A DNA stretch of 64,000 nt from Bolinopsis microptera (taxonomy: Eukaryota; Ctenophora; Tentaculata; Lobata; Bolinopsidae): the NCBI RefSeq assembly GCF_026151205.1, contig NC_087073.1, forward strand, positions 3,274,501 through 3,338,500, in the 5' to 3' direction. The translations under genes were made by a program, and so were the position numbers. Under the pieces are notes generated by a model that was given only the letters and a program-made list of their open reading frames with translations, was not told the DNA's origin and searched no databases. Below, piece after piece: positions 46,001 through 57,600 of this stretch. Within the stretch, counting starts at the first letter, position 1. Each line of letters begins with the position of its first letter.

Positions 46001-49000
46001 TCTTAAAGCACGTACATCCCTCGGAAGTCGGAAATGAATTATCGACAAGTTTTCAGATTTTGATTATAATCATTATCAATAGTACTAGCAGTACCTTTCT
46101 TAATTATATTGCAATGCATGGTACGTTTCGTGAGTACATAAAGTCTGGCAGTTTGTTTTTGGCGCTGAGGTGATATCCTACAAACGCTTCATCTAGTAGT
46201 AACTTATTTTATTCCAAACTGCAGCAACTACTTAACTAGCCATATAAACCTAAATATTCTCTATCATCTCCCTTCTCGAACAGACAAAACTAACAGTCGC
46301 TTTCCTCAGAGAACTATAAGAATATTTAACGGTTATTCTTCAAACAACTGCATGTGTCCGGCCCGTAGTCATAACCACCGGATCAAATCATAATATTCCA
46401 AATCAAGTTGTGAGGACCCTTTTCAACCCTTACTTTACGTTTTCTGGGTAATAACCTGTTCATTAATTAGTGGCCTAAATCATATTGGTTACCGTTAAAA
46501 TAGTCGATGGTTGAGCTGACCATTAAAAGAGGCTAATTAGTCAAAGTGGGCCTCAGTGACTAGTGACCAAAATGCTACCCTGTAAGTGCTCTGGGTGCAA
46601 TTTTTGGGTGCAATTTTGTAACCATGGAGACTACACGATCTGCAGTTGCGCTGTCAATCCAATTTTGCCAAGCCGCAGCTTCTCAGAAGCTCATTTTAAT
46701 TTTCTCTACCTGGTGAGAGCGCACTTTGTGGATGTAAACGATTGTTCTTTAAAGTAAACTGTAACAAAGTTCAACGTTTATAAAAATATAATCAGATCGC
46801 GCTTCGTATAATATTAATTGGATAATTATGACGTCCATTTCATTGTTCGTCTGTCATTATCTTTACTCTCCCAAATTAAATCACCTACATTTTTGGACGA
46901 GGTTAAAGCAGACTTTGACTTTCCATGTCGGATACACACTCAAAGGATCCATCGAAAGGCTGGTGGACTCAAAATCATGTCATTATGATTAATTCATTAT
47001 ACTCTGTCTGTAAGATTGCTTATAATTACTTTTATAATTTGTCGGCCATAACTTAGATAATTAAAGTTACTGTCATTAAATTTAAATTTGTTCGTGAGTA
47101 TTCCTCAGCTCAGTATTAAGTTATATTGGTAATTTGTTTCATCTTTGGGATCCAAATTTTAGAACATACAAGAGAATGTTGTGCAAAATATGCTAGATAC
47201 TTTCGACATTTGATGACTTTCTACTGTATTGGTAGATTAAGGTCAACATTTTCAAACTTTGTATTATAGGTCTCCGAAATCTACTTTTGTGCTAGCAGTG
47301 TCTCTTCGTATCAAGTCCAGAATACCAAACATTTAGGGTTCGATCACCTATTGGGACCATTTTATATTTCTATCTATTTTTCTTTAAAGGGTGCTACCTG
47401 TACATTATTTATTCGCTAACGGTTATAAAGCATGTGATCGTTTGAAAGGCAGATTTGCAATGTGGCTGATCAGTTAAATCTAATCCCGACTATTACTATA
47501 CAGTTGGCACTATTTGTATACAGTTGGCACTATTTGCGTTGTTTTTTTAACGGGTAATATCGGTACAATATTTATTTGAAACATTAAAACATCTTCGATG
47601 AGTTGGTTAGCTACTTGGCGCGTTATACTTATAGTTATACTTATAGTAGGTTATAAACCTACATATTTGTCTGAAATAAAAGTGCAATAGTAATACAATT
47701 GCGACACCATGATGTCGTAATCTATTTGAGGGGACATTAATCCAAATAAAACCTTGTCAAATTTCCGCTTAAAGAAGCATGTCACAACTTGATGCAGACT
47801 CCGTAATTAAATGAGATCTTATTTTGATGTGCTCAAGTTATAAAGTTATTATACTAATAGTAATAATATAAGACGATACAATTACCTGCACCCACACCCA
47901 CTAGCAAACCACCTTGATTAAATTGGGCAATATTTATTGTTCATAGGTCCGCTACAGAGTTACTGTGGTCACAACCTGCTCTACACTGTGCGTCTAGGAA
48001 AGATTCCGCGGATAAGCTTTGGCCTTTTCGATAATGCTTTCCCCCAGGGAACGTTTGATAAGCATGATTTTTTGAAAGGTAGATTTGCAATGTGGCTGAT
48101 CAGTTCGATTTATTCTCTACTATTGCCTGGTAGTTGGCACTATTGACGTCGTTTTTTCCCCATAATTTTATAATTTTGAAACGATTAAAACATATTGACG
48201 ACGGAAAGTGTCATCAATGCATCCGTAGTGTGCTGTAAGTGTCAAAAATCACCATTAGTCGGTAGTGTCCATTATACTCATTGAATTAAAAGGGTTTCAA
48301 TAAAGACCATCACTCATTAAATGAAGCTAGCTTCTGAAAGTGACAAATGTTCTCGGCTCTCTGTTATGAATTATGACGTTTTGCCGACGTTCAACGTGGA
48401 CAAGGGTAGTTAACTATTATTTAAACGACCCTACTCAAGTAATTTCTATAACCTCGATCCTTTGCGTAAAGTTTAAGTTCTATGAGCCGTTAAAACCGTT
48501 AAAGTCTAATCACCAGGCTTTGTTTGCTACCATTACGCTATTCGTGACCAGTCTTATAACGATTAGGTTTCGTGGTGAAGCTATAAGTTAGACATATTCA
48601 TTGTTTAAACATAACATTAGTATATTAATTTAACGCTATTCGTTAATATTAATAAACAGAAAAACTCGTGTTGCTGAACTTTTAGCTGCTTTTTCTCCAT
48701 TTCTGAAGTTTAAACGTTTCCTCAAAACCCTACAATCTACATTAAACCTTATATACCTACATTATAATTATATATATTACCGATTTTTTGTTAATTTCTT
48801 ATCATAATTTCAGACTTACAAAAAAAACTTGTATTTAGGGATTCCCAAAAAAAACTTCCTACAGAATTAAAAGAGTGCAATTGTTTTACATATCTGTACG
48901 GGTTAGAATGTTTCCAGATCCTTTGGCCAAAATTATGAGAGATCTTATGGGAAGCAACCACCTCAGCGGATCATCATTCATATTCACCATCCTCACTGTG

Positions 49001-49571
49001 ACGACAATGTCTAAGATTGTAATAACTTTGCACACATTGGGCACGTTCATGGCTCATGCAATTCTAAGATATCGTTTAAAATAAATGTGGTCTGCAATAA
49101 CTCTCAGGCCACCAATTATACACTGAACATTGCATTGGCAACTTGAAATATTCGCATATTTGTGCAATACGACCGTATTTTGGTAGATTGGTCCAATCAT
49201 CATTGAACCGATTCCCTGGCCAATTTCCTGGGCACGTGACCGTCACCTTGAAGAAGGAGCTTGGAAGACTTCTGCAGAACCATCATCTTTTCAATGAAAT
49301 CGCCACAGGCTCAGTTGGCCACGTAATTACATGAAAGGCAAAAGAGCAATCGGCTAAATTGGATGTTTTTACCGCTTTAACTGTTCGTAATGGAACAAAC
49401 ATTTCTTTTAATCATAAAAAGACGTTGCAACAAACTCAACGGGGCATCGGTAGTCGGTACGCGGCTTCAATAGTTCTACCAATACCTAACATTTCCAAGC
49501 ATTTACTTGTGTTTGGAGCGAAATATAACGTCACATCTTTAAATAAACTCTAATCATAAACATGTTTTTAA
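43054..49571. other. Intergenic, 6.5 kb, repeats but no supported gene
   Basis: It contains a palindrome at 43590-43661. A pair of related segments shares GATTTGCAATGTGGCTGATC and CAGTTGGCACTATT-like ends (47449-47540 and 48080-48145). A few open frames of 60-95 codons (for example 44151-44438) match no family I recognise. Confidence 0.4.
43590..43661. repeat. 72-bp near-perfect palindrome without loop
   Basis: The arms meet at GGAATTCC (43622-43629). The left arm contains TCCAACTTTCTGCACGATGT and the right arm its inverse with one mismatch. A further TTGGAGATTTAAATT copy follows directly. Confidence 0.9.
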
Positions 49572-52500
49572 ATTTCCTGTCTTTTTTTTTTTCTTTTTTT
49601 TTTAAGAGAGGCTGGGCCTGGTTGGCCCACGAGAGGATAGCATATGAATGCTTTGCCTACCTCTGGGGTATGGCAGTCCTGTGGGAGGTTGCCAGTGGAA
49701 TCAAGATGTGTAATCAAGGATGATGGTAAGTGTTGTGGGGTGTGTCATAGATAAACGCTTAAGTAGTGGTTGAGTGTGGAAGAGAGAGGCGAAATAAGAC
49801 GGCGTTAAAGTAGTCGCTATGTTACACCTGTCTGGTCCAACTCCTCTGGCACCACTAAGCGTTTAGTGTGGTTTGTAAAGTTGACAATGGTGGAGATGTG
49901 TTGGTTGTCGAATATGTCATTGACAGAGAGGTAGTAGTCCCGGAAATATTGACCTCTTATTTGGGCAATAGCCGGGCACTGTCCGAGAAAGTGTGAGACA
50001 GTCTCCTCTTTGTCGCCGCATTTAGGACAAGCACTTGTGTCTGATTTGCGAATGGTGTGTAGGTGTTTGTTGAGGCCACAATGTCCCGTGATGAGGTGCA
50101 CTGCAGTTCTATAATTTTGTCTGTTGTTACTGAGTGTAGTGTTGAGATTTTTGATGATGTTGATGTTTTTATGTCCAAGTGTCAGTTTAGTGTGTCTGGG
50201 ACCATCAGTAATCCATGATTCTTGATTAAGTTTTGTGACTTTGTCGTTGATCAGGCGTTTGATGTAAGATTGTGGAATTGGGCAATTCAAAGTGGATTCA
50301 CTGGTTGTACCATTTTTGGCCAGCTCGTCTGCTTTTTCATTACCCCACAATCCAATGTGTGCAGCTATCCATCTGATCTCTAAGGTGTTAGTGGATCCGA
50401 GTGTATTAAGGGTGTCGTAACAGTCTCTAGTAGTCCTACTCCTCGTTGAAGGTGAGGATATGGCTTGAATAGAGGAGAGACTGTCTGACCATATGATGAT
50501 GTGTGTGTTTGTATAAGTTGATAGATATTTACAAGCTTCGATGATGGCAGTGAGTTCTGTTTGATAAACGGTGCAATAATCGGGAAGCTTGAATGATCTT
50601 TCATCTAGTGTAGTGTTGTTGTTGTCTGTGGTGATAATATAACCAGCCCCGCTACCTGAGTCTGTGCGTGACCCGTCTGTGTAGCAGATGATGGTTTCAC
50701 TGGGGATGTTGTCGATGGTGTTTTGGAGTGAGCCTCTATATCCAATGTTGTCAGCTCCAGGAGTGGTGACCGTGAAGCGTCGTTCAAGCATCATGGTTGG
50801 TATAGATAGGTCTCTCTCTGCTTTGGGTGGTATGTTGAGATCTACCATGAATTGTTTGTTGATAGTGGTGTGAGTTGTGATTGTACCTTTTCTGGGGGCG
50901 ATAGTTTCGAGGGTTAGGCTTCCATAAGCTTGAAGCCTGGCTGTGCCCTTTGCTGCTTCACCTCTCAGGAAAAGTATGATATCTGGAGTGTTAGTGAGGT
51001 GGTTCAGTGCGATGAAGGGAGTACTAGGCATGGCACCAGACATCATTCTCAATGCCAATGCCTGAACTCGTTTGAACTTCCTCGCGTTGGTGTCTGTTTG
51101 GGTTGCTCTAATCCATATACTACAGCAGTATGATAGAATAGGTCTGATGACAGCGGTGTACATCCATTTGCATGTTTTAGGGCTCATACCCCAAGTGGGG
51201 CCGACAGCTCTTCTACATTGCATAAGGGATGCCGTAGCTTTTTTGGTGGTATTGGTGATATGTTCATTGAAATTGAGCTTGCTGTCGAGGGTCACTCCTA
51301 GGAATTTGGCAGATTTGGATAGACCTATAGTGGTGTTACCCACCACCACAGGTCTTAGTGTCCATTTCTTATTCCAGGTAAACATGACTATTTGTGTTTT
51401 GAGTGCGCTTATGGATAGATCTTTGGTTTGGCACCATTTTTCTATTGTGTTGATGGTTTTGCGTGTTCTGTTCCAGATGATGTCTAAATCATTCCCCTCC
51501 GCTAGAGAGAGCAGATCGTCTGCAAAAGCTTGCAGATAACCTGGTATGTCTCTTGCGGTGTAGGCCAGGAGATCATCGACTACCAGGTTCCAGAGGAAAG
51601 GGGAAAGGATGCCACCTTGAGGGCACCCTCTCCGGATCCGAACCCTTGTCGACTTATCCTTATGATTTAATGTGATGAATCTGTTAGTTACCATGTTGAT
51701 AATCCATTGTGCTGTGGCCAGATCCACTTTCGTGGTCTTGATAGCGTCAGAAATAGCCTTGAAAGAGACATTATCAAAAGCTCCCTCTATATCTAGAAAG
51801 ACGCCTAGGACATATCCCTTCTTAGCTATCCTGCGCTCGATGGTGTGAGTAACTTTATGAAGGGCTGCTTCAGTTGAACATCCTTTCTTAAAGCCAAATT
51901 GTCGTTTGTTGATGTCTTTAGCGATATTAAGGTCGTGTTGCATATGCCACAGTATCACCTTCTCCTGTAGTTTTAACATCACTGGAGAAAGGGTGATAGT
52001 GCGAAATGACTTTGGTTGGTTGTAGTCAGTTTTTCCAGGCTTTGGGAGAAAGATTCCAAGGGATTCTTTCCACAAAGTTGGAATGTGTTGGGTTTCATGA
52101 TTTTTTGTCATAATGGTTCTGGTGATGTCTTTGATGTGTGTCCAAGCTTTCTGTATGATGATAGGTTTGAGGGTGTCGGGTCCAGCAGCTTTCAACGGAT
52201 CGAAGGATTTAAGAGCCTCCTCGATTCTGTCTGGGCTGTAGATGGTATTGAGTAAGGTGGTGGTGATTGGTAGAGGACCAGGTGGAGGCACTGGCGGATC
52301 AGTGACACTATCCTTGAAGTGGGTTCGTGTCATGACCTCCAATGTCTCCTCTGCATTTTTGGTGATGTCTCCGTTTGGTTTGTAAACGGCTTCTAGTGTA
52401 TGTTTGTTGTCGTTACAGGATTTCAGAATCTTATTCATCCTTCCGGATTCCTTAACAGACTCTGTTTCCTGACAAAAAGTTCTCCAGGCATTACGCTGGG

Positions 52501-53625
52501 AGTTGGTTATAAGTCTGTTGTATTGTTTGTTGCTCTCTCTAAGAGCGAGCCACAGGGCATCAGTCTTCTTTTTGCGGGCAGTAATCAGTTTTTGTCTTAT
52601 TCCCCTCTGTGCTTCCTCTACTTCTTGAGTTAGCCAGGGGGGTTTGCGGACGGAACTTGAGATGTAAGTAATGGGGCATGCCTCCTCGAAGGCTTCCTTT
52701 AGTGCAGTATTGATTATGTCTATTTTGTGATCAATTTCAGTCGTACTGTTGATTTGTGTGTTGTTAAGGTTGGGGTTATTCGATAGGATCTCATCAAATC
52801 TGTCCCAGTCAGTGTTTTTGACTAGTCGGATCTGTTTGGGTTCCTTCTTTGGCCCTGTAGTTATATCGAACATAATATAGCGATGGTCAGAGTTGGAGTA
52901 AAGGTCACTAACATGCCAGTTACTAATGAGATCTCCTCCCAACTGGTTTGTTATTGTGAGATCGATAATTGAGTTGTGGCCTCGAGAGTTGAGGAAGGTT
53001 GGGGATGATCCTTTGTTGGCACATGACAGCCCTAGGGAGGAGAGAAAGTCAAGAAGCTCCTCTCCCCTTTTATTGCATGCCTTGTTCCCCCAAAGGGTGT
53101 GGTGGGAATTGGTGTCCGACCCTATAATGAGCGGGATGTTGTTATCATTTGCGTATTTTGCTAGAGGTGATGTTTCTTGTGGCGGTACCGGTCCGTTTAT
53201 ATCCATGTACGAAGCTGCCAGAATGAGTTCTGTCGAGCTGAGTTGGATTTTAATGGCCACTTGATCGGGTGTTGTGAATTGTGTAAGTTCCCAACATTTT
53301 ACTGTCAGGTTTTTGTGCAGTACAATAGCGGCACGGGGTCTTTTATCCCCGACCTTGTAGTAATATTGGGTGAGATCCTTATTGATGGGTGGTATTAGGT
53401 TTTTGTTATTAGAGTACGGTTCTGTTGCAAGAATGATTGGATTTCTCCGGCCGTGAGTGTTGATAAGGAGGGTTTTCCATGCATTGAACTTGCGTTTGAG
53501 ATTAATTTGGGTGACAGAGTAAGTTTCAGACTGCTTATTGCGTGCTGCAATAGCAGTTTTTAACTTTTTTTGGAGTCTCTTCTTTTTTGTGCTAGTTTGA
53601 GCGTCATTGAGCGATTTCCTGTCTT
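49572..53625 (-). mobile_element. 5'-truncated LINE insertion with poly-A tail and 12-bp target duplication
   Basis: The direct repeat ATTTCCTGTCTT occurs at 49572-49583 and 53614-53625. Between them lies, on the minus strand, an ORF, a 3' UTR of about 215 bp, and an A-rich tail (plus-strand T runs at 49581-49602). This is the product expected from target-primed reverse transcription. It fixes the element's 5' end at about 53613, inside the open frame, so the copy is truncated. Confidence 0.88.
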
Positions 53626-53638
53626 GTAACCACAACAA
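49817..53638 (-). CDS. LINE ORF2: AP endonuclease, reverse transcriptase, RNase H
   Basis: Uninterrupted frame of 1,273 codons from a TTG; no in-frame stop or frameshift. The endonuclease occupies about 40-270: EPY near 72, GSDTNSHHTLWG near 176, SIIDLTI, and SDHRYI near 248. Reverse transcriptase motif A (LDIEGAFDN) is near 614, motif B (RGCPQGGILSPF) follows, and the catalytic FADD is near 704. RNase H has YTDGS near 986, ELTAI near 1030, SDSLS near 1051 and HIGLWGNEKADELAK near 1096. A CCHC finger (CPKCGDKEETVSHFLGQC) is near 1206. APE plus RNase H places it in the I/Jockey/R1 assemblage. The first eight codons or so overlap the target duplication and are flanking DNA. ORF1 is absent. Confidence 0.93.
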   Translation of the reverse strand: MLWLQDRKSLNDAQTSTKKKRLQKKLKTAIAARNKQSETYSVTQINLKRKFNAWKTLLINTHGRRNPIILATEPYSNNKNLIPPINKDLTQYYYKVGDKRPRAAIVLHKNLTVKCWELTQFTTPDQVAIKIQLSSTELILAASYMDINGPVPPQETSPLAKYANDNNIPLIIGSDTNSHHTLWGNKACNKRGEELLDFLSSLGLSCANKGSSPTFLNSRGHNSIIDLTITNQLGGDLISNWHVSDLYSNSDHRYIMFDITTGPKKEPKQIRLVKNTDWDRFDEILSNNPNLNNTQINSTTEIDHKIDIINTALKEAFEEACPITYISSSVRKPPWLTQEVEEAQRGIRQKLITARKKKTDALWLALRESNKQYNRLITNSQRNAWRTFCQETESVKESGRMNKILKSCNDNKHTLEAVYKPNGDITKNAEETLEVMTRTHFKDSVTDPPVPPPGPLPITTTLLNTIYSPDRIEEALKSFDPLKAAGPDTLKPIIIQKAWTHIKDITRTIMTKNHETQHIPTLWKESLGIFLPKPGKTDYNQPKSFRTITLSPVMLKLQEKVILWHMQHDLNIAKDINKRQFGFKKGCSTEAALHKVTHTIERRIAKKGYVLGVFLDIEGAFDNVSFKAISDAIKTTKVDLATAQWIINMVTNRFITLNHKDKSTRVRIRRGCPQGGILSPFLWNLVVDDLLAYTARDIPGYLQAFADDLLSLAEGNDLDIIWNRTRKTINTIEKWCQTKDLSISALKTQIVMFTWNKKWTLRPVVVGNTTIGLSKSAKFLGVTLDSKLNFNEHITNTTKKATASLMQCRRAVGPTWGMSPKTCKWMYTAVIRPILSYCCSIWIRATQTDTNARKFKRVQALALRMMSGAMPSTPFIALNHLTNTPDIILFLRGEAAKGTARLQAYGSLTLETIAPRKGTITTHTTINKQFMVDLNIPPKAERDLSIPTMMLERRFTVTTPGADNIGYRGSLQNTIDNIPSETIICYTDGSRTDSGSGAGYIITTDNNNTTLDERSFKLPDYCTVYQTELTAIIEACKYLSTYTNTHIIIWSDSLSSIQAISSPSTRSRTTRDCYDTLNTLGSTNTLEIRWIAAHIGLWGNEKADELAKNGTTSESTLNCPIPQSYIKRLINDKVTKLNQESWITDGPRHTKLTLGHKNINIIKNLNTTLSNNRQNYRTAVHLITGHCGLNKHLHTIRKSDTSACPKCGDKEETVSHFLGQCPAIAQIRGQYFRDYYLSVNDIFDNQHISTIVNFTNHTKRLVVPEELDQTGVT

Positions 53639-54628
53639 CTGGTTTTCTTCGACAATAACTTAGCTTGTAACTGTGTATCCCCGAAAGCTATATGCTTTAT
53701 ATTGAAGCCTCTAAAATGTAAAATGTCCCGAAAAATATTATTCAGACGTGTTAATATCGGTAGGATTTCGATTTTGGGCCCTTTTATGCGACTTCATTTT
53801 CATCGAGGTACTAGATGCTATTACGGATAATATTTAATTAGTACCTAGGTATGTCAGCTTTTGAGACAGATTTTTAATATATATCATCGATATTAATTTT
53901 TTCCGAGACAGTCACTGTTCACGAGAATTCGTATTCTTACTTTGTTTAAAGTTTATGCGTAACGTTTATTGACGAGTCTTTTCTTTTGCAAAAAGATTAA
54001 ATAATGTAATATCCGGATGTTTATGAGTCGCATGTATTGCGATACAAGGGGGGATCACTTAGTACCGTACGTGACCTGGAATAGAGCATTCTCTCTTTGT
54101 ATTCCAATAGATGTGGATTCTCGTGGGGAGGTGATACATGTTTGTTTACTTTAATAGTAAGTACCTGTTAATAGTAAGTAACTGTTCGAATCCACATCTA
54201 TACACGGAATCATCAGAAATTTTCATCAGAATCATCAAGAATAGATAATTTAGGCCAAATTTTCGCCAATATAACTTGGGAAAACACGGTGTTGTCATAA
54301 TCATATCATCTCTCTAGTTTTCGATGTGCATCTAAAAAGATCATTTTTATTCGAATCGGACTCAGTTTTCATGATTGACTGTTTTTAGCCTACAAATCTT
54401 AGGCAACACCCGTAGAGATACATGACACATGTTCGGTGCTCGAAATTTTGTATACTGTTGTCTGTTTAGTGTTTGTTAATAAGAATACATTATATACTTT
54501 ATATTATCGGACTATACTTTATATTATCGGACTATACTATACACAATACTGAATATTAAATTGATTTCTTGTAGGATTTAGGAAGGATTAAAGCGAAGAT
54601 TGACACAGACAGCCCACGTATTTCCACG
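53626..54628. other. Intergenic, upstream of the GPCR gene
   Basis: No exon seen. ATAGATGTGGATTC (about 54109) is inverted as GAATCCACATCTAT (about 54187), bounding roughly 90 bases that include a duplicated TAATAGTAAGTA. TTTATATTATCGGACTATAC is duplicated at about 54498-54540, directly before the GPCR first exon. Confidence 0.45.
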
Positions 54629-57600
54629 ATGAACTCGACACAATTTCCCCCATCTAACGCCACCATCAGCATATACGACGCAGAGCAGGGTCCAGCAGTC
54701 TGGGCTATAGATATAGGACTCGGTGCACTTTTCTCACTTTGTCTGCTGCAAGCGCTGCTAGGTAACGCTGTCATTCTGTTCCTCCTGACACGATACAGAC
54801 CCTATATCAGGTGATTATTAGTACACGACCTTTTATACAATTAGGTCCCTTTTTGCTGCGTCTTAGATGGTTAAACCCAAATCTGGTCCCAACCCTAGCT
54901 AAACTGGGATGTAATCTTTTTGTGACACTGCACCCAAACAGTCACGGTGAAGCAGGCTAAGTTAAATCGTAGAGGCCGTATAATAAACTAACAATAAGCT
55001 ACCTTCTGTTTAACCTGGACAATACATTAGAATACATAGACTGAGAAGGATGCATGTGCAAGCCTCGTTTGTGCTCTATCTCTATACCTATCCCTTGACC
55101 CGTAGTTGTTATCACGTACAAATACAATGTACATTCTACATTCTACAGTCTACAATGTACATCTACATTTTACAGTGCCGTAAACGATTAAACGGATTAA
55201 ACGATTAAACCTATAAAACGATTCAAAAGTCAAATTACAATGGAAATGTCTGACCCAATATAAAAAGTAAATTTACCCAAAAGTCAAAAAGTATGTATAT
55301 ACACGAGAGAATGAAAATAAAATTGGAAACACAATAGTAAACAAAGAAATAATCCCGGCAAATCTTCAGAATGAGATTTTTTTCATTTTTCTATTAAATG
55401 AACTCTTCTAAAAGTGTTCCGAGTCTTACATTAGGCAATATTGTTATTATTAGGAATTCGTTTAGAGGATGCTTTAGGGAATCTTCGTTCCTTTGGTAAG
55501 GTACCTTTCTAGGTTTCCGATGGTTGTATGGTGTGTGAAGATCTGTCCAATATCAGAGAAGAGTAATGTTTTACTTTGTGGGGACATAAGTGACGGAAAT
55601 CTTCATAGAGAGGGCAAGTGAGCAATACATGAAGCTCATCAATACATGAAGCTTATCAATACATGAAGCTCATCTTCGATGATTAAATCAGGGAAAGGAA
55701 GCTCTAGAAGGAGGTCGAGTGACTCCTCATTTGTAGTAGAACAGTGTTTACATATCCTATTCGAAAGTTTATGGCGATTCATGCCGTGTCTTCCTGTTTC
55801 GATGTTGTATTGATGCGAGCTTGTTCAATACAACATCGAAACAGGAAGACACGGCATGAATCGCCATAAACTTTCGAACAGGGCATGCAAAAACTGTACA
55901 TCTACATGGATACCGTACCTATCAAATCTAGTGTCGCTGGAACTAGGAACCTAGCTGGGACATTATTAAAACGTGTTCTATATCATCAGTAAACTAACAA
56001 CATCTCTGTTTCAGTGCGAACGCGTTCACTGTACTGGCAGTGACACTGAGCATTAGTGATATCCTGATGGTACTGCTTTCTGGGATACCTAATGTTATCA
56101 CTTTGTTACAAATGAGGAATGGCATGGACCAGCGCTTCTGTGACGTGTCCGGGTTTGCTCTGAACTTCAATAACAGGCTCAACTCTTTTATCACCACATG
56201 TATCTGTTTAGTCAGGTGAGTCCTTACTGTCACTCCATATAGCAGGCTTTGTTAGCGATTCTCATTAGTTCTATAATGATGAGAACAAACTATTACCCAA
56301 AATAACAGCCGGCACGGCCAGTGAGACGTCCATTAGACATCCTACACTAGGTTTTCTACACCAGACATCCTACACTAGGTGTTCTACACCAGACATCCTA
56401 CACTAGACAGTGGCGTTATATTTAATGAGTTAAACAGCTGAGACCCTTAACTCACCCCGTGTCCCCCAACAAGGTGTTTAGTGGTAGTTATGCCGATTAA
56501 AGCTCGGATACTCCTCAACAAGCGAGCCCTCTCCACCATGGTGTGCGGCTGTGTCTTAATGGCAGCCTTCTACTCCTCCCTCCCTTTCCTCTTCAGTCAA
56601 CTAACTAATGGATCAATTACCCGATACGGATACCACAAGTAAGGTTTTTAAAGTTTGGCGGCGAAAGTGCGAGTGATCTGGGGTTCGGGGACAAGATCTC
56701 GGGTTTCCAAGATCACTAGCACCAATTTAATCTACAACTAACAGCTGTTGTTCATGATCAGTGCTGCTCATTTGGTTATTGGAACGACCTCCCAATAATA
56801 TGGTTTAGATCGAATCACACTCACTCACTCACTCACGCCGCGCGCCACAAGAATAGTTACAAGTTAGTATTCGTACCATGCATATTGGTTATTAATTGTT
56901 AATGATTTTACTTGCACTGTGCAAGATGTCTACAATAAACGACGCCAGTAATTTAAACCAAACCCTTGGTAATTGCTCTAAGTCTGAGAGATGTGTGAGA
57001 TATGTGAGCCTAGACAATAGAAATACAGTCGACTAGACTTAAACTGACTTCTTGAACGAGTACCCATACACTGCATACTGCATGGTGTTTTGAAAAGTTA
57101 GCTCAACATTATTAAAAACTCGATACAAGATACTATTCCTAAAATAACAATACATTTTCAGGTGGATTGGGTTCTGCATGTTCTTCGTGTACTTTCAAGA
57201 TAACTACTCGCTAAAACTAGTCTCCACCCTACTGATCGAGGCAGTCTTCTTCGCTCCCTTCCTAGTGGCAATATTCACTGCCTCCATTCTACTGTACACC
57301 CTCAAACGTAGGAATAAGTATATCGGTCTTGAAGCTAAGAATGAGACTAAGAGATCAGCCGTGGTGGTGATAATACGGGTCACCATTCTCACGCTCATTT
57401 GTGTGACACCTCAGCTCGCTTTTTCTATCTACACCAAATGTAACTGGGCGTATAACTTAAACTGGTAAGTGAGAGTTTAAACCACATATTTTATTGAGAA
57501 TGATAAAAAATATGACACAGAAATTATTATTTAGGTTACAAAATGAGTGAAGGTATAAGTGTCACTATTGATCGTTTAGTTGTCCAACTGCTCATGTAAG

